64,000 bases of DNA. It comes from Tupaia tana. Lineage: Eukaryota > Chordata > Mammalia > Scandentia > Tupaiidae. The stretch's first letter is position 1. Each line of letters starts with the position of its first letter. Shown one piece after another: positions 32,462 to 44,653 of this stretch. The position numbers and the translations under genes are program-made. The notes beneath the pieces are model-generated. The model made no database searches and had not been told where the DNA came from. It saw nothing but the letters and a program-made list of their open reading frames with translations. The stretch covers positions 87,685,386 through 87,749,385 of the forward strand of contig JAKSZU010000005.1 of the NCBI GenBank assembly GCA_026018925.1, given 5' to 3'.

Positions 32462-32618
32462 CAGAGAGAGAGACAGATACAATGAGAGGGAAAGTGAGAA
32501 ATCACCCTGGAATGACACATGCCCAGTGTGAGTTTCAAGCCACTGAATCAGGGACTCAAACTGTAGCTGGCCACTTGGGAGTCCAGGAGCATAACTGTTA
32601 GGCCATCTACTGGTCCCA
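32461..32618 (-). mobile_element. tRNA-derived SINE, partial long form, tail lost
   Basis: Minus strand from 'agagagagagacagataca' through 'gagaaatcaccctggaatga' and a shortened middle to the head ending 'ccatctactggtccc'. It joins its neighbour tail to tail without poly(A)/poly(T). Confidence 0.88.
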
Positions 32619-32722
32619 ATAAAATTTTTAAAATTTATTTTTTTCTTAGTTTCCTATAAATATAATTGCTAGTAATTTAAAACTTGTTGACAATTGATTA
32701 ATATAGTAGAGTACAAGTCCAT

Positions 32723-33009
32723 GAGACCAGCAGGTGGTGCAGTAGTTATATCACTGGACTCCCCATAGCTGACCACAGTTCAAGTCCAGGACCCAGTGGC
32801 TTGAAAAATCACACCAAGTACATATGAGTGCATGCCCAAAATCTTAGGAGAAGATTGGAGAATGGAGGAAGAGGGACTGTGGTATGGCCATCCCCACCTG
32901 GGAGTGATTTCTAACTTTCTCTCTCATGGTCTCTGTTTTTCTCTCTCTCTCTGGTGAGTACATGTGACCTAAGGGGGGAAAAAAAATAAAACTAGAGAAA
33001 AAAAAAAAA
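32723..33009 (+). mobile_element. tRNA-derived SINE, long form
   Basis: Full-length, moderately decayed copy ('gagaccagcaggtggtgcag' to 'catgtgacctaagggggg' and an A tail). TSD agagtacaagtccat (32708-32722) and agagtacaactccat (33010-33024), 14/15. Confidence 0.95.
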
Positions 33010-33024
33010 AGAGTACAACTCCAT

Positions 33025-33599
33025 AACTATGATTTTTTTGCGCATGAGTTATAAAAACAAAAATAAGTGCATTTAGGTAGAATTGTGATAAATACAAGGA
33101 TATTAAGAAAGAAAAGAAAACATTATATAGGAAAGAGTCCCATGTATGAACATAATTTTGTCTCTAATTCCAGGGTATTTCACTTTAAATCACATTTTTT
33201 TTGTAGTTCATAATTTTCTACCTTATGGGTTGACTTTATAGAGCAATTATATTAGGAGTTCAACAGACCAAACTGATTTAAATGAGAAATTTCAAAAACT
33301 AACAGCTGCAAAAACATAAATCAAAATAAATATAAAAATTTTAGCAAAATTTTCATGCTGAGAGAAGGAAAACAGTAAGAAGAAAGAGTTTGAAGGTACA
33401 AGCAAGTGCTTCAGTAATAAAACAAAAAGTTTTTTTTTTTTTTCTCAACAGTGAAGTGTGGTGTCAGAGCTCCATCATCCTAACTCTAGTTACTGTGACT
33501 GAAAACCTTCAGTTCTGCTGAAAATGATGTATTGAAACATGATTGTGTAAAATAAATCTACCAATTGTAGAGCTTACAAACCAGAAATGGGTTGTCCTA
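33025..33599. other. no gene recognised
   Basis: AT-rich; poly(T) at 33430-33443. It may include 5' sequence of the following HAL1-like element. Confidence 0.35.
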
Positions 33600-35275
33600 T
33601 TTTTGCCAAGAGAGGGACAACTAGTGAAGTACATTTAAACAATTCTGACCCTAGGATTTCAACTACCAAAGGCCCTCTGCCCAGATTTCACCCTCCTTCT
33701 CTCCAGTCTAGCCAAGAGTCAGGATAAACTAACCAGCAGCCATCGATATTTGAGTTCTGAGCAGCCCCATTCTTTTGGTTTTTATTTTTGGATGAAATAT
33801 TTTTTTCTTATCTTTTTCTTATTGTTTTTGACTTGTATTTTCTCTTCTCTTTTTTCTATTTCTTTTTCTTTCTTTTTACCTTTCTCACTTTTCTGGTCAG
33901 CCTCTATACACTGATTTTTCTAGACAGGTCTAGGTGCTCAGTAGCCAAATATCCGAAATTTTAGGGTCGGATTAATCTTTAATTTTCATTGAATCAGTTG
34001 TGCAAAGGGAGAAAAACAGTGCTGTTTACAGACTACAGGTCATCTCCTACTACATTCCTCTGATTGCTCAGATTTAACTCAAAAACATAGGTCATCTGTC
34101 AGATGACCAGAAACCATAACCGCAGAGGCACAAGAAATCTATGAGATGAAGAAAATATCTCTCCTCTAATGAAACAGAATAACTGTATTCTCCCACAAAG
34201 AATACAAGAGAACTCATGGAAATGTCAGATAAAGAATTTAAAATATTCATAGTGACAAAGCTCACAGAGATGCAAGAGACTAGACAATGAACTCTAGCAG
34301 ATACAGGAGAAAAGAGACAATGAGTTCCAGGAAGTGAGGAAGTTCTGAAAGAGGAGATGCACATCATAAAAAAGAATCAAATGCAATTGTTAGAGATAAA
34401 GGCTGTAAATGAATACAAAATTTCCCTTGAAAATATCAAAAGCAGGTATAGAAGATAGAACATCCTACCTAGAAAAATTCACCAAGAAGACTGAAAAAAT
34501 AGCCCCAAAATGAGAATAACATATGAGTAATACTAGATAACCATTAAATACCCAAGCATCCAGATAATCAGTATCCCAGAAAGAGAAGAGGATAATAAGG
34601 GTATTGATGATCTATTCCATGAAATCCTGGAAATAAACTTTCCAAACCTAGAGAGGCACTCAAACATCCAGACTGAAGAGATACAAAGGACCCCACATAG
34701 AATCAACCCAAGAAGATCTTCCCCAAGGCCCATCATAGCCAGATTGACCAAAACCACAGACAGAGACAAGACGCGAAAATTAGCCAGAGAGAAATATCTA
34801 GTTACTTTCAAAGAATATCCCATAAGGCTAAAGTTGGACCTCTCATTGGAAACAATGTGAGCAAGGAAAGAATGAGAAAATACATTCAAAGTGTTAAGTA
34901 AAAGACAATTGCAACCAAGAATACTATACCAAGCAAGGTTATCTTTCATAGGAAAAAAAGACAAAAACATTCTCAGATAAACAAAACCTGAAAGAATTTA
35001 CCAACACCAGATCAGCTCTCAAGAAGGACTGAAGGGAATGCTGTACCGAGAAAACTAAAGTCCGATACAAAGAAATAAAAAATAATTATAATAATAATAA
35101 TAATGATTGGGGAAAACATAGAAAAGATATTGAATGTTGAAGAGGGAAAGATTAATGTCTCTGTATTGACTGACATGCATGGCATTCCCTTTTGACAAAA
35201 CATTGTAATACACTGTAAAGTTATATGTAATCCAATGTAATATAAAGAAGATTATGATGATAATAAAAACAAACA
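33600..35275 (+). mobile_element. HAL1/L1 ORF1-type element, decayed
   Basis: The segment 34550-35040 follows the ORF1/HAL1 arrangement: 'ttccatgaaatcctggaaat', 'aactttccaaacctagagag', 'gaatcaacccaagaagatct', 'caaccaagaatactatacc' and 'ccaacaccagatcagctctc'. The frame has many stops; ORF2 is absent. A 3' tail (35083-35270) with an (AAT)n run closes it. Sequence upstream of 34050 is assigned only by position. Confidence 0.65.
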
Positions 35276-35659
35276 AACAAACAAACAAACAAAAACAAGC
35301 AAGAGAATAGCCAACCTAATGGTGGGGACAGGTCTAGAGTTGAATGTTAACTTCCAGAATTTAATTGAAAGATCAGCCCATAGTAACACTGCAAATTCAA
35401 TAGAAGAGAGAATATTTTTGTGACTATAAACTAATAAAATAACTTATTATTTTTTTTTTACTTTAGATTAAAATATTACTGATTTTCTTTGATGTTTTAT
35501 TTTCTATATTTAAGGATTTTTGTCTTCTCTTGAACTGTTGGTAGGTTCATCTACCTACTATTTGAACTGAATCCTAACCATTTGCCTGGCTGTAAGTTTT
35601 AAGCAAATTTCTTTTAACATTTTTAAATTTTGTTCTATTAAAAACTAAACATTTTTGAA
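35276..35659. other. no gene; AT-rich
   Basis: Starts with an (AAAC)n run (35268-35292). The rest is unassigned. Confidence 0.4.
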
Positions 35660-35671
35660 ATTAAAAAATGT

Positions 35672-35930
35672 GGGACCAACAGTTAGCATATGTCACTGAA
35701 CTCCTATGTAGTCGACCGCAATTCGAGTCCTGGACCTGGTGGCTTAAACGCACTCCGGGCGCATGTGCGCGCATGCCCAAGATCCCAACAGGAGAAGGGA
35801 GGAGAAGGGATTGTGGCATGGCCATTCCCCTGGGGGGTGATTTCTCACTTTCTGTCTCTCTGTCTTTCTCTGTCTGTCTGGCGAGCGCATGCGCCCTATA
35901 GCAAAAAGTCTCTCCAAAAAAAAAAAAAAA
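35672..35930 (+). mobile_element. tRNA-derived SINE, long form, exact TSD
   Basis: Full length with the head 'gggaccaacagttagcata', a B box 'aattcgagtcc', 'gggcgcatgtgcgcgcatgc' and the end 'gcgccctatagcaaaaagtc'. TSD attaaaaaatgt is exact at 35660-35671 and 35931-35942. The head lacks a few bases around the A box. Confidence 0.95.
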
Positions 35931-36169
35931 ATTAAAAAATGTATTAAAATGTACCTATTAATACCTATTTAATGACTACAGAAAGCTATATAGCCCCAGC
36001 AAGGAGCTAGTCTATGGAATATTAACTGTATTCACTGAGGTTTACACTTAAAGTCAAACATGCATTCATAAATATGTATATATCAGCTGTGCTTGATATT
36101 CAAAGTCTTTAAATTAATTAAGATCTTTAGTGAGTCAAAAAAACATGAAAAAAAAAGAGGTATTGAAAA

Positions 36170-36425
36170 CAAATATACATTCCAGAGACAGTGTGGAAGA
36201 AAGGGATTAGTTTGCAGAGGTTGAGAGGTAGACAATCAAGGGGAGAAAAACAAAGCAAATTATATAAGAAATAAAAAATAGAAAATTATATGTGGATAAG
36301 AACATGTATGGTAATATCTTTGATTGAGCCAATACATAATGTATACTGGATGAAAAAAATCTCACTTTGTATACTGTATTGAGGTACAGTGAATGACTGT
36401 AAATAAATAAGTAGATAAATAAAAA
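36170..36425 (+). mobile_element. L1-type 3' end
   Basis: 'cagagacagtgtggaagaaa', 'tgtggataagaacatgtatg', 'gtgaatgactgtaaataaat' and an A-rich tail follow the style of local L1 3' UTRs. Confidence 0.55.
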
Positions 36426-36601
36426 GTGTGACCCTTGGCAAGCTCCATAGTCCCATGTTTGATTCTCAGCCCTGGCAACTAGAAAATTTTTTATAAAGCA
36501 TTTTTTCATGTTTTTATAGAACATAGGTGAGAGCTTTGCTTAAAAAATTACATTTTAATATGTTAAATGGGTGGTGCTTTGGGGAACCCAAATGTATTTT
36601 T

Positions 36602-36863
36602 TTTTCTTTTTTTGGAGATGTTTTTGCCATAGAGCATGTGCGCTCACCAGAAAGACAAGAGAGAGACAGAGAGACAGAAAGCAAGAAATCATCCCCCAGG
36701 AGGGATGGCCACGCTGCAATCCCTTCTCTATTCTCTTCTCGGGATCTTGGGCATGCACACACATGCACCCGGCGTGAGTCTAAGCCGCCAGGTCCGGGAC
36801 TCAAACTGCAGTCAACTCCATGGGAGTCCAGTGATATAGCCATTATGCTAACTGCTGATCCCT
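36602..36863 (-). mobile_element. tRNA-derived SINE, long form, exact TSD
   Basis: Minus strand from poly(T) and 'gtttttgccatagagcatgt' to the head ending 'taactgctgatccc'. TSD caaatgtattttt is exact at 36589-36601 and 36864-36876. Confidence 0.96.
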
Positions 36864-37109
36864 CAAATGTATTTTTGAGAGGGCACTATAAATAATGTTT
36901 AGTTGTTCTAGAGAGAATTGGATTAAAAATTCAGATTATTTAAATCTCAGAAAACAGTAGAAGAACAAGGGAACTGGAACAGTTTTTCTTAAATATACAT
37001 GTATTATGTTCATGTAATAAAGATTCATAATTTATTGATTTCTTACTAATAATATTTTTTTTTCTCATCTCTGGTACGTGTGATAACCCATATTTAGAAA
37101 ACAAGGGAG

Positions 37110-37282
37110 CTGGGTCAGCAGGTGGAGTGGTGGCTAAGGATCTGGACTCCCCCAGGCTTATCACAGTTTGATTCCTGGACTCGGTAGCTTGCTTTCTCAC
37201 TTCCTTTCTTTCTCTGTCTCTCTTTAGTCAAATTTAAAATTAATTCATTTATAAATAATTATTTTTTAAAAAAGAGAGAGAG
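37110..37282 (+). mobile_element. tRNA-derived SINE, short form
   Basis: 'ctgggtcagcaggtggagtg', a decayed B box 'agtttgattcc', 'gcttgctttctcacttcct' and an A/T tail. TSD aaacaagggag (37099-37109) and aaacaatggag (37283-37293), 10/11. Confidence 0.92.
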
Positions 37283-37293
37283 AAACAATGGAG

Positions 37294-38774
37294 GATCTGA
37301 AGCTTTATAGATTTATTATGAGGTAATGAAAATACATAGCAAATATGTATTTTTGAGGTTATTTGCCTCTATAAAGTCAACCACAGACAATCCAAAAGTA
37401 AGAACAATCAGCACACATGCAGAAAATTTAGAATAAGACAGTAAGATCCTTCATAATAAGGAAATCTTTAATGGTGAAACATTTCAAAAAAATACTTATG
37501 CTCTAGTAAATCTTATCTGATCTCATTTGTCATCTCTCCAATGATTCTATTTTCTCTTTTGTATCATTTTTTCCATCTGGTGGTTTGCTTTGCAAAATTA
37601 ATATAGAGCTTAATGCCTGCTCACTTTGCAAAAATTAATTCATAATTCCAAGTGTTTTTTAATTGATACCCCAAAATTTAAAGAGAAATAAAGAATGAAA
37701 TAGGATCTCTAAAGATCATTTTAAAAATCATAATGATTTCACTTTATTTTATAGATAGGCAGATATCAGAAATAATCTCTAATAAAATACTTTTAATGAA
37801 ATACGATGAAGTGACTTGCTGACTCTCAACGCTATTTGAAACACTGCATTCATTTAAATAATTCTGCACCATGTAAACTTTTAAACACATGCTATGTTGG
37901 CAGAATAAATGGTTTGCAGAAAAGAATAATTTTTATTTTTATGTAAAAGATCTTGAAGGTGTAATTGCTCTTCACTGTGCTTTCATTTATCTTCAATTAA
38001 CATTAGTAGTGTTTTCAAGAGTTTTGACCTAATGTTCACCTTCAGGCTATGACACTAGTTCGCATTTAAAATGAGATACCTGATTATGCCATTTGTAATC
38101 AGACATTAAGAAAACAAGGAATGTAAATCTGTCAAATGACATAATATTTTCAACTGGAACTGCTTGATACACTGTTATTTAAAAATTTTAAAACAAAAAT
38201 GGCAATTTTATTCTCTGCTTCTGAAATTATCACATCACAATTGTAAAAACTTTAACTTTTCATTGGATTTTTTTTCACAGTATGAGGAGGTCTTTGAAAA
38301 ATTTGTGGAAAATGTGTATTAGGAAAAAATTATGCATTGATTTCGAAGACATTTTTGCACCAAAATAACGTTATGCTTTAATCTCATTTTCTCATGACCT
38401 TTTTGAAATCCCACTTTTGTAAAATAACTAATAGTCTTTGTAGAGATTACAATATAACCCCATACTTCCATTTGCTTGTGAAGTTCCCTCAGGCGTGATC
38501 TCTTTACTTATGAACCTCTATAACAATTTATATCATTTTAGTGTTGGTTATCATGTTATATTTTATTTTTTAGTAAGTTGCAGTGTTCTAATTAACCTAT
38601 ATTTTAATACCTTGAAGGAGGAAAAATCACGCCTGATGCATTTCTGCATTCAAATATCCATTAGTTTCTGGTTAAATGTATGCTCAGCTTTTGTCATTCA
38701 ACATAAATATGGACACGTAGGCATGTTTGTACACACACGTGTGTGGTTATAGATAGCAATGTGTATATGTAAAA
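37294..38774. other. no gene; unbroken non-repeat stretch
   Basis: No SINE, L1 or exon signature for about 1.5 kb, unusual for this window. 37840-38240 has repeated TAAT/ATTA cores and could be a conserved non-coding element; texture only. Confidence 0.35.
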
Positions 38775-38789
38775 TGTACACATCAATTT

Positions 38790-39043
38790 TTTTTTTGAGT
38801 GGTTTTTGCCATAGTGCGTGTTTGCTCGCCAGAAAGACAGAGAGAGACGGAGAGACAGAAAGCTAGAAATCACCCCCCAGGGGAGATGGCCATGCACAGT
38901 CCCTTCTCCTCCATTCTTCTCTTGGGATCTTGGGCACACACACACGCACCCAGCGTGAGTTTAAGCCATCGAGTCTGGGACTAAAACTGGGGTCAACTAC
39001 ATGAGTGTCCAGTGACATAGCCATTACAGCAATTGCTGGTCCC
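38790..39043 (-). mobile_element. tRNA-derived SINE, long form (first of a same-site pair)
   Basis: Minus strand from 'gtggtttttgccatagtgcg' to the head ending 'gcaattgctggtccc'. TSD tgtacacatcaattt is exact at 38775-38789 and 39044-39058. Confidence 0.95.
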
Positions 39044-39050
39044 TGTACAC

Positions 39051-39058
<8 letters not shown>

Positions 39059-39091
<33 letters not shown>

Positions 39092-39342
39092 TGGAGAGAT
39101 TTTCGCTATAGGGCACGTGCGCTCGCCAGACAGACAGAGACATTAGAGACAGAAAGCAAGAAATCACCCCCCAGGGGGGATGGTCACGCCGCAATCCCTT
39201 CTCCTCCATTCTCCTCTCGGGATCTTGGGCACACACGCACACACACCCGGCGTGAGTTTTAAGCCACCAGGTCCGGGACGTGAACCGCAGTTGACTACGT
39301 GGGAGTCCAGTGACATAGCCATTACACTAACTGCTGGTTCCC
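39059..39342 (-). mobile_element. young tRNA-derived SINE, long form (second of a same-site pair)
   Basis: CpG-rich minus-strand copy with a T run of about 30, 'cgctatagggcacgtgcgct' and the head ending 'ctaactgctggttcc'. Its TSDs are 39044-39058 and tgtacacatcgattt at 39343-39357 (14/15). Confidence 0.96.
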
Positions 39343-39357
39343 TGTACACATCGATTT

Positions 39358-39904
39358 GAAGAACTAAACATTACATCTTAAAAGTCATGTAAGTGGATAA
39401 TATTAATTGTCTTATAAATACATTTCTTTTCCAATGTAATTATAAAAAATGTTTTCAATATTAAAAATTTGTCTCATAAGAAAAGGAAATATAGAACTAG
39501 AAAGTGCAGTGGCATAGAATCTTGGATAGAAAGAAAGTAGATTTATTCAACAAATTCTGAATAAATCATTAAGCTTCAGACAATCTGTTATAGGAATATG
39601 AGCATACGGTGTATCAGTTTCAAGCTTATTGAAAGATCGAGTGATTGGTCATATAGGTGGATTTAGCATAGTGTTCATATCAAGTTTTCTTAATTTGCAT
39701 AGTATTCTAAATAAAATATGTATTCATTTAGTCAGTTGTTAATATGACAGTAGAACTGAAGAGAAAATAAAAGAGAAAATTATTTGCTAGTTAATACCCT
39801 TAGTTTATAATTTTAAAAGCATCGTTTTCATATAAACACATCTGAATTGAATTATATTCTGATCTTATGCTTCCTTGTTCCATATTGGAAAGTTAAGTCA
39901 GTTT
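39358..39904. other. no gene recognised
   Basis: AT-rich, no repeat signature. Confidence 0.4.
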
Positions 39905-40168
39905 TTGTTTTTTCTAGAGAGAGGGTTTTTTTGCTACAGGGCATGTGTGCTAGCTGGAGAGACACAGAGAAAGAGAGAAATCACACACACACACACACAC
40001 CCAGGGGAACAGCCACGCTGCAGTCCATTCTTCTCTATTCTTCTCTCGGGATTTTGGACATGCACACACCTGTGCCCAGCATGAGTTTTAAGCAGCCTGG
40101 TCCATGACTTGAATGACAGTCGACTACGTGGAGTTAGTGACATAACCATTACACCATCTGCCAGTCCC
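39905..40168 (-). mobile_element. tRNA-derived SINE, long form, with (AC)n
   Basis: Minus strand from 'ttttttgctacagggcatgt' to the head 'acaccatctgccagtccc'. A (CA)n run at 39984-40002 replaces the usual C-run start of the palindromic patch. Confidence 0.9.
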
Positions 40169-40524
40169 AGAAAGTAAAACTTTAACATGTTTTAAGCACC
40201 CTAAGATCTTAGAGTAAACAGTGCAGAACTAGTTAGTCACAGGATAACTCTCCACAAGCTAATTGTATGGCTTTGATAGCTTCACGTATGTGCCACATAT
40301 AAATTATCCAGTCACAGAATTTATTCCCAAATTTCATTTTTTTTTTTTTTGTGACGTCTCAGGAGTAAGAGGCACTTTATCAAACAATATTGTGTCTCAC
40401 ATCTCTCATTGGACATTATGATTCCTCCTAACATAAAGTGAGACTATCTTATATTAGAATAGATGCAGGATATTCGTGTGACTGGATGAAATCAAAAAGT
40501 CAATAAAGTCACCAATTCAGCAAG

Positions 40525-40555
<31 letters not shown>

Positions 40556-40695
40556 ACTAATAAAAATACGGCGGCTATTTTCATGGAGAATTTTGCTTTT
40601 GAGGATACTTTGCAGTTTGCCCTTTATCACATCTTTTGCTTTATCATCTATAAGTTGTTTACAACAGTTATTTATCTTCCTTGAAGTGTGTGATC
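40169..40695. other. no gene; orphan poly(T)
   Basis: AT-rich. A pure T run of about 24 at 40527-40550 has no SINE or L1 body next to it. Confidence 0.4.
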
Positions 40696-40712
40696 AGACC
40701 AGATAATTTCTT

Positions 40713-40995
40713 TTTTTTTTTTTTTTTTTTTTTTTTTTGGTGGAGAGGTTTTTGCTATAGGGCACGTGCGCTCGCCAGACAGACAGAGAGAGACATAGAG
40801 ACAGAAAGCGAGAAATCACCCCCCAGGGGGGATGGTCACGCCGCAATCCCTTCTCCTCCATTCTCCTCTCAGGATCTTGGGCACGCACACACACGCGCCC
40901 GGCTTGAGTTTTAAGCCACCGGGTCCAGGACACTTACCGTGGTCGACTACGTGGGAGTCCAGCGACATAGCCATTACGCTAACTGCTGGTTCCTG
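40713..40995 (-). mobile_element. youngest-looking tRNA-derived SINE, long form
   Basis: Minus strand with a T run, 'ttgctatagggcacgtgcgc', 'cacgccgcaatcccttctcc' and 'gtggtcgactacgtgggagt'. CpGs largely intact. The 17-bp TSD agaccagataatttctt is exact at 40696-40712 and 40996-41012. Confidence 0.97.
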
Positions 40996-41012
40996 AGACC
41001 AGATAATTTCTT

Positions 41013-43784
41013 GAAGTGCTTTCTTGAGAACATTTTCTTCATTTACTGTTGTGTATTTTAATGACAGCTTGTTATTGTCTTTGGTACCATAGAAATTGTG
41101 AAAAGTGTATATTTGTATATTTGAGCAGAGCATTTGATCAGCCCATTACAATAATCAAATACACTTCTGGGGTGTTTGTTCCTCTTCTTTTGTTTTTAAT
41201 TATTCTTTTTGCTGTGATAGAATTGTTCTCTCTCTCAGTCATACTTAGTGTTCTCTTTTCGGTCCCTTTATAGTCTTTAAGGAGCACATCTTTTATTGAA
41301 TAAACAGATGAAAAACAAGGAACTTGCATCTTTCTCTTGTCTAATATAAATCAATAATGAATTTGAATTGTAAAACTGATGGAATAACATACTTTTAAAA
41401 ATAGTCTTATGGGAGCCAGATAGTCTTCAATTTTCCCAGCATTTATTATTACTTTCTAGTTTAGTGTTTGTATAAAAATGTACCTCTGTCCATTCAGACT
41501 CTAGTTCTCAAGTCTTACTAACACCATTTTACTTGAGACTTCTAATCACTGAATTAACTTATGTCAAAATTTACTTCAGTTACTGTTACGTGCATATGTG
41601 AGAGGTGTGTGTTTTCCAAAAAGTATTAAATTATATGCTGCATTCCAGAGCTAAATTCCCCCAAATTTGCTATAGTTCAATACAATATGTACATATGTAT
41701 GTAATAACTGGAATGGGTCACAGCTAAATTAACCTTATGTTCCGTACAAAGATTTTCATATGTATAAGAAAACATAGTTAAAGTGATATAATTAAATAAA
41801 CATTCCTTTAGTTTCGTGAAATAGTTTGCAACATAAAAAAATAAAAAAAATTCCATTGTTAGAGTCTGAAAGATCTGGTTACAACTGGATATGTTTCATT
41901 TTTAGTTATTTACAATATAATAAACATGCAAAAACTGAAAACAGAATCATATTGAATATAAATTTAATAATGTGGTTTTATCTTTACAGAATCGTCATCA
42001 CTAACTCTATCATCAATTACATGGTGTACCTGGGTCCTGTATCTAGATTCAATTACTCACCACACATTTTGTATTGATATATTACATTTTTCTTTGCCTT
42101 CAGCATTGCTTTTATTTTTATGATACTCTGCTACTTCTGCCAATTTGATCCTGGAAAACAGATTTTACTTCAGCATTTTATAGTACAATGCAATTTCTTT
42201 CACTTTAAATTACTTTGTATTCTTTAGGAAATTAAATTAGTAGTTTTTGTTCATATTCACACAATATTATCAAAATCTTTATTAAATATGAACATATAAC
42301 TTTCTTCAATGACACAGATACATTATATTACGTTGACTGTAACAGATTCACAGAAGATTTGAGTTTTTTTTTTTTTGTGTGAGTTCTCAACTTGATATCA
42401 CATGGACCCCTGATAAATTACATTAAAGGCAAATAACCTGGCTGATCAATTTTATGAGGTTTAGTCTAAGGCTGAATTGTCTTTTTTATGTGTCTGCTCT
42501 AAGAGTATCTTCTTACATTGCTTATTATGACTATGAAACCATCAATTCTCAGCTAAATATGATACTACTGAGTGAAGGCACTTGCCTTATATACTTTATT
42601 CACAGTTATTATTTAATTACCTAATTTGATAATAGACTGTCTATTTCTCAGTAGTGAAAATCTTATTCAACTATATGCCTTCAGCAAAATTTGCTCAGTA
42701 TGCAGTAAGTGCTCAATAGATGCAAGTTATAACTGTACTAGAAACAATCTCATGTGCAAAACACTACAAAAGTAGGCAAATATCAAGGTATAGGGCAAAT
42801 GATGTAAGATAGGTCTAAGAAAAACAAGAAAAGAAGAACAGGTCTGAAACCATTACATCAATGAAAAACAGCAAAGACAGGGGTTGTTAAGTCACCAGAG
42901 CTCCAGAGTTATACCTTTACAATCATAAGTAATATTGGAGCACCAAGAATGAATTGTTAAATAAAAATAGCAATGATTGTGAGATATTAAACTTTAAGGA
43001 ATAATCAAACCTCAAAAACCATCATGTGACTAAAGGTATTTGATGTGATAAATGCTGGGGAAAAAATGGAGGAAGTGACAGTAATAAGAACATCATGGTG
43101 TATAACAATTTTTTTCTTTTTTGGTCACAGATAACTTTTCATTAATAAATAGTATATATTGTATAACTGAAACTTATTTTGCAATAAGTTTATATTGCAA
43201 AACTTACAAATACAAAAGTACTTACATGGCACAGAAAATCTACCCTTTTGTGTATATTATTCTGTGTACATAAACCTTCCTGATTTGTATTACTATGAAA
43301 TTATTTTTTAGTGTGCACCAGAGATTTCAGGGTACCAAACAAGATTTAAAGTCTTGTTATTCATAAGTTAATCTTAGTCTTTATATGAACTCTCTGTAGT
43401 GTGTAACTTGAAAGATAACTTTGTTCTACTGGGTGAAATAATGGTCCAGTGGAGATCTTTGTATATCAGCACCATAATATATACAGCCAATTTATGATTA
43501 TCCATGGGTGAGTAATGCAACTTGCATATATTGTAAATCATAAGATCATCTTACTTGTTTTATTGTTGTCTTCAATAGTGTTATTCCTCACTAGTGAGTC
43601 ACAAAAAGCAGGAGATGCCTAATAATCCTTTTTACTTACACCAAAGAAAGTGTGTGTGTGTGTATAATGTTTATATATAATGTATAATACATTATATGCT
43701 TTATATATGATGCCTATGTATCATATTTTATTTATATATGGTATGTATAACAAATGACTTGTAACCTTAATTTTTGAATTATCT
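41013..43784. other. no gene; long unassigned AT-rich stretch
   Basis: No SINE for about 3 kb, the longest gap in the window. 42660-42735 ends in a MIR-like 'gcagtaagtgctcaatagat'. A (TG)n run and TATA-rich sequence lie at 43650-43740. No exon recognised. Confidence 0.4.
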
Positions 43785-44107
43785 AAATTAATAAGGAAAA
43801 AGACAATCATAGATAATTTAGACAAACACCTTAAATAACATATTTCAGGAGGATACCAAATGACCAATAAACATGAAAAATGGTGTATGGTTTCATTAGT
43901 CATCAGAAAAATGCAATTTAAACTGGGAAATTGCTAGCATACCCATTAATATAACTAGAATTTAAAAAATAATAATGAAATAAATATTTTCACAAAGATT
44001 AGCAGTATAATGTTTCAAGAATCTAATTCAACTCCCCAACACACTGATTGGAAGTGAGTTATACAGCATTTTGGATAACTGATTGACATTACGTGTGAAA
44101 AGTGGAG

Positions 44108-44265
44108 ATAGATTTCCTTTTCAAGAGGGTGTATACACTTGTTGGAGAATGACAGAGAGAGACACAAAAAGAGAGAGAAGAAAAGTGAGAAAGCATCCCC
44201 CAGAGGGGTGATCATGTTACAATACCTTCTCTAATTCTCCTTTTGGAAATTTGGGCACTCTTGAA
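44108..44265 (-). mobile_element. tRNA-derived SINE, head missing
   Basis: Minus strand with tail side and middle only ('agagggtgtatacacttgtt', antisense (GA)n, 'agcatcccccagaggggtga'). It stops at 'tttgggcac' before the tRNA-like head. Confidence 0.8.
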
Positions 44266-44653
44266 AAACTAGGTTTATAATAAAATGATCATACTATAAT
44301 ATAATAACGCTATAACTGCAATGTTTATTCTTTTTAAATGTGTTCATATCTAAAATGAACAAAAGACTGGAAATCATAAGAAAAAAATAAAATTCATTAT
44401 GAAAATGGGTACAGACGATAAATATGACTACATAGGAGAAATAAAATGACCAACTATTCCATATTAAGATATTCTGTATCAATATTAGTAAGGTAATTGA
44501 TGCAAATTAAAACATGATAGTACCTCAAAACTGTCAACTTATAAAACAAAGCACTGAATGCTGTGTAATCCATATATGTTAGATTAGTACCATCATCCAC
44601 TGCTAGTAAACATTTAAATGAGTACATATATTATTAAAAAATTATATTATTTT

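Noticed and set aside
34533-34970. Frame of 145 codons on the minus strand
   Set aside because: Antisense of the HAL1/L1 ORF1-like remnant, where A-rich sense sequence leaves the antisense strand poor in stops.
40500-40555. Poly(T) as a terminator or SINE tail
   Set aside because: No SINE or L1 body adjoins it, and a homopolymer alone supports neither call.
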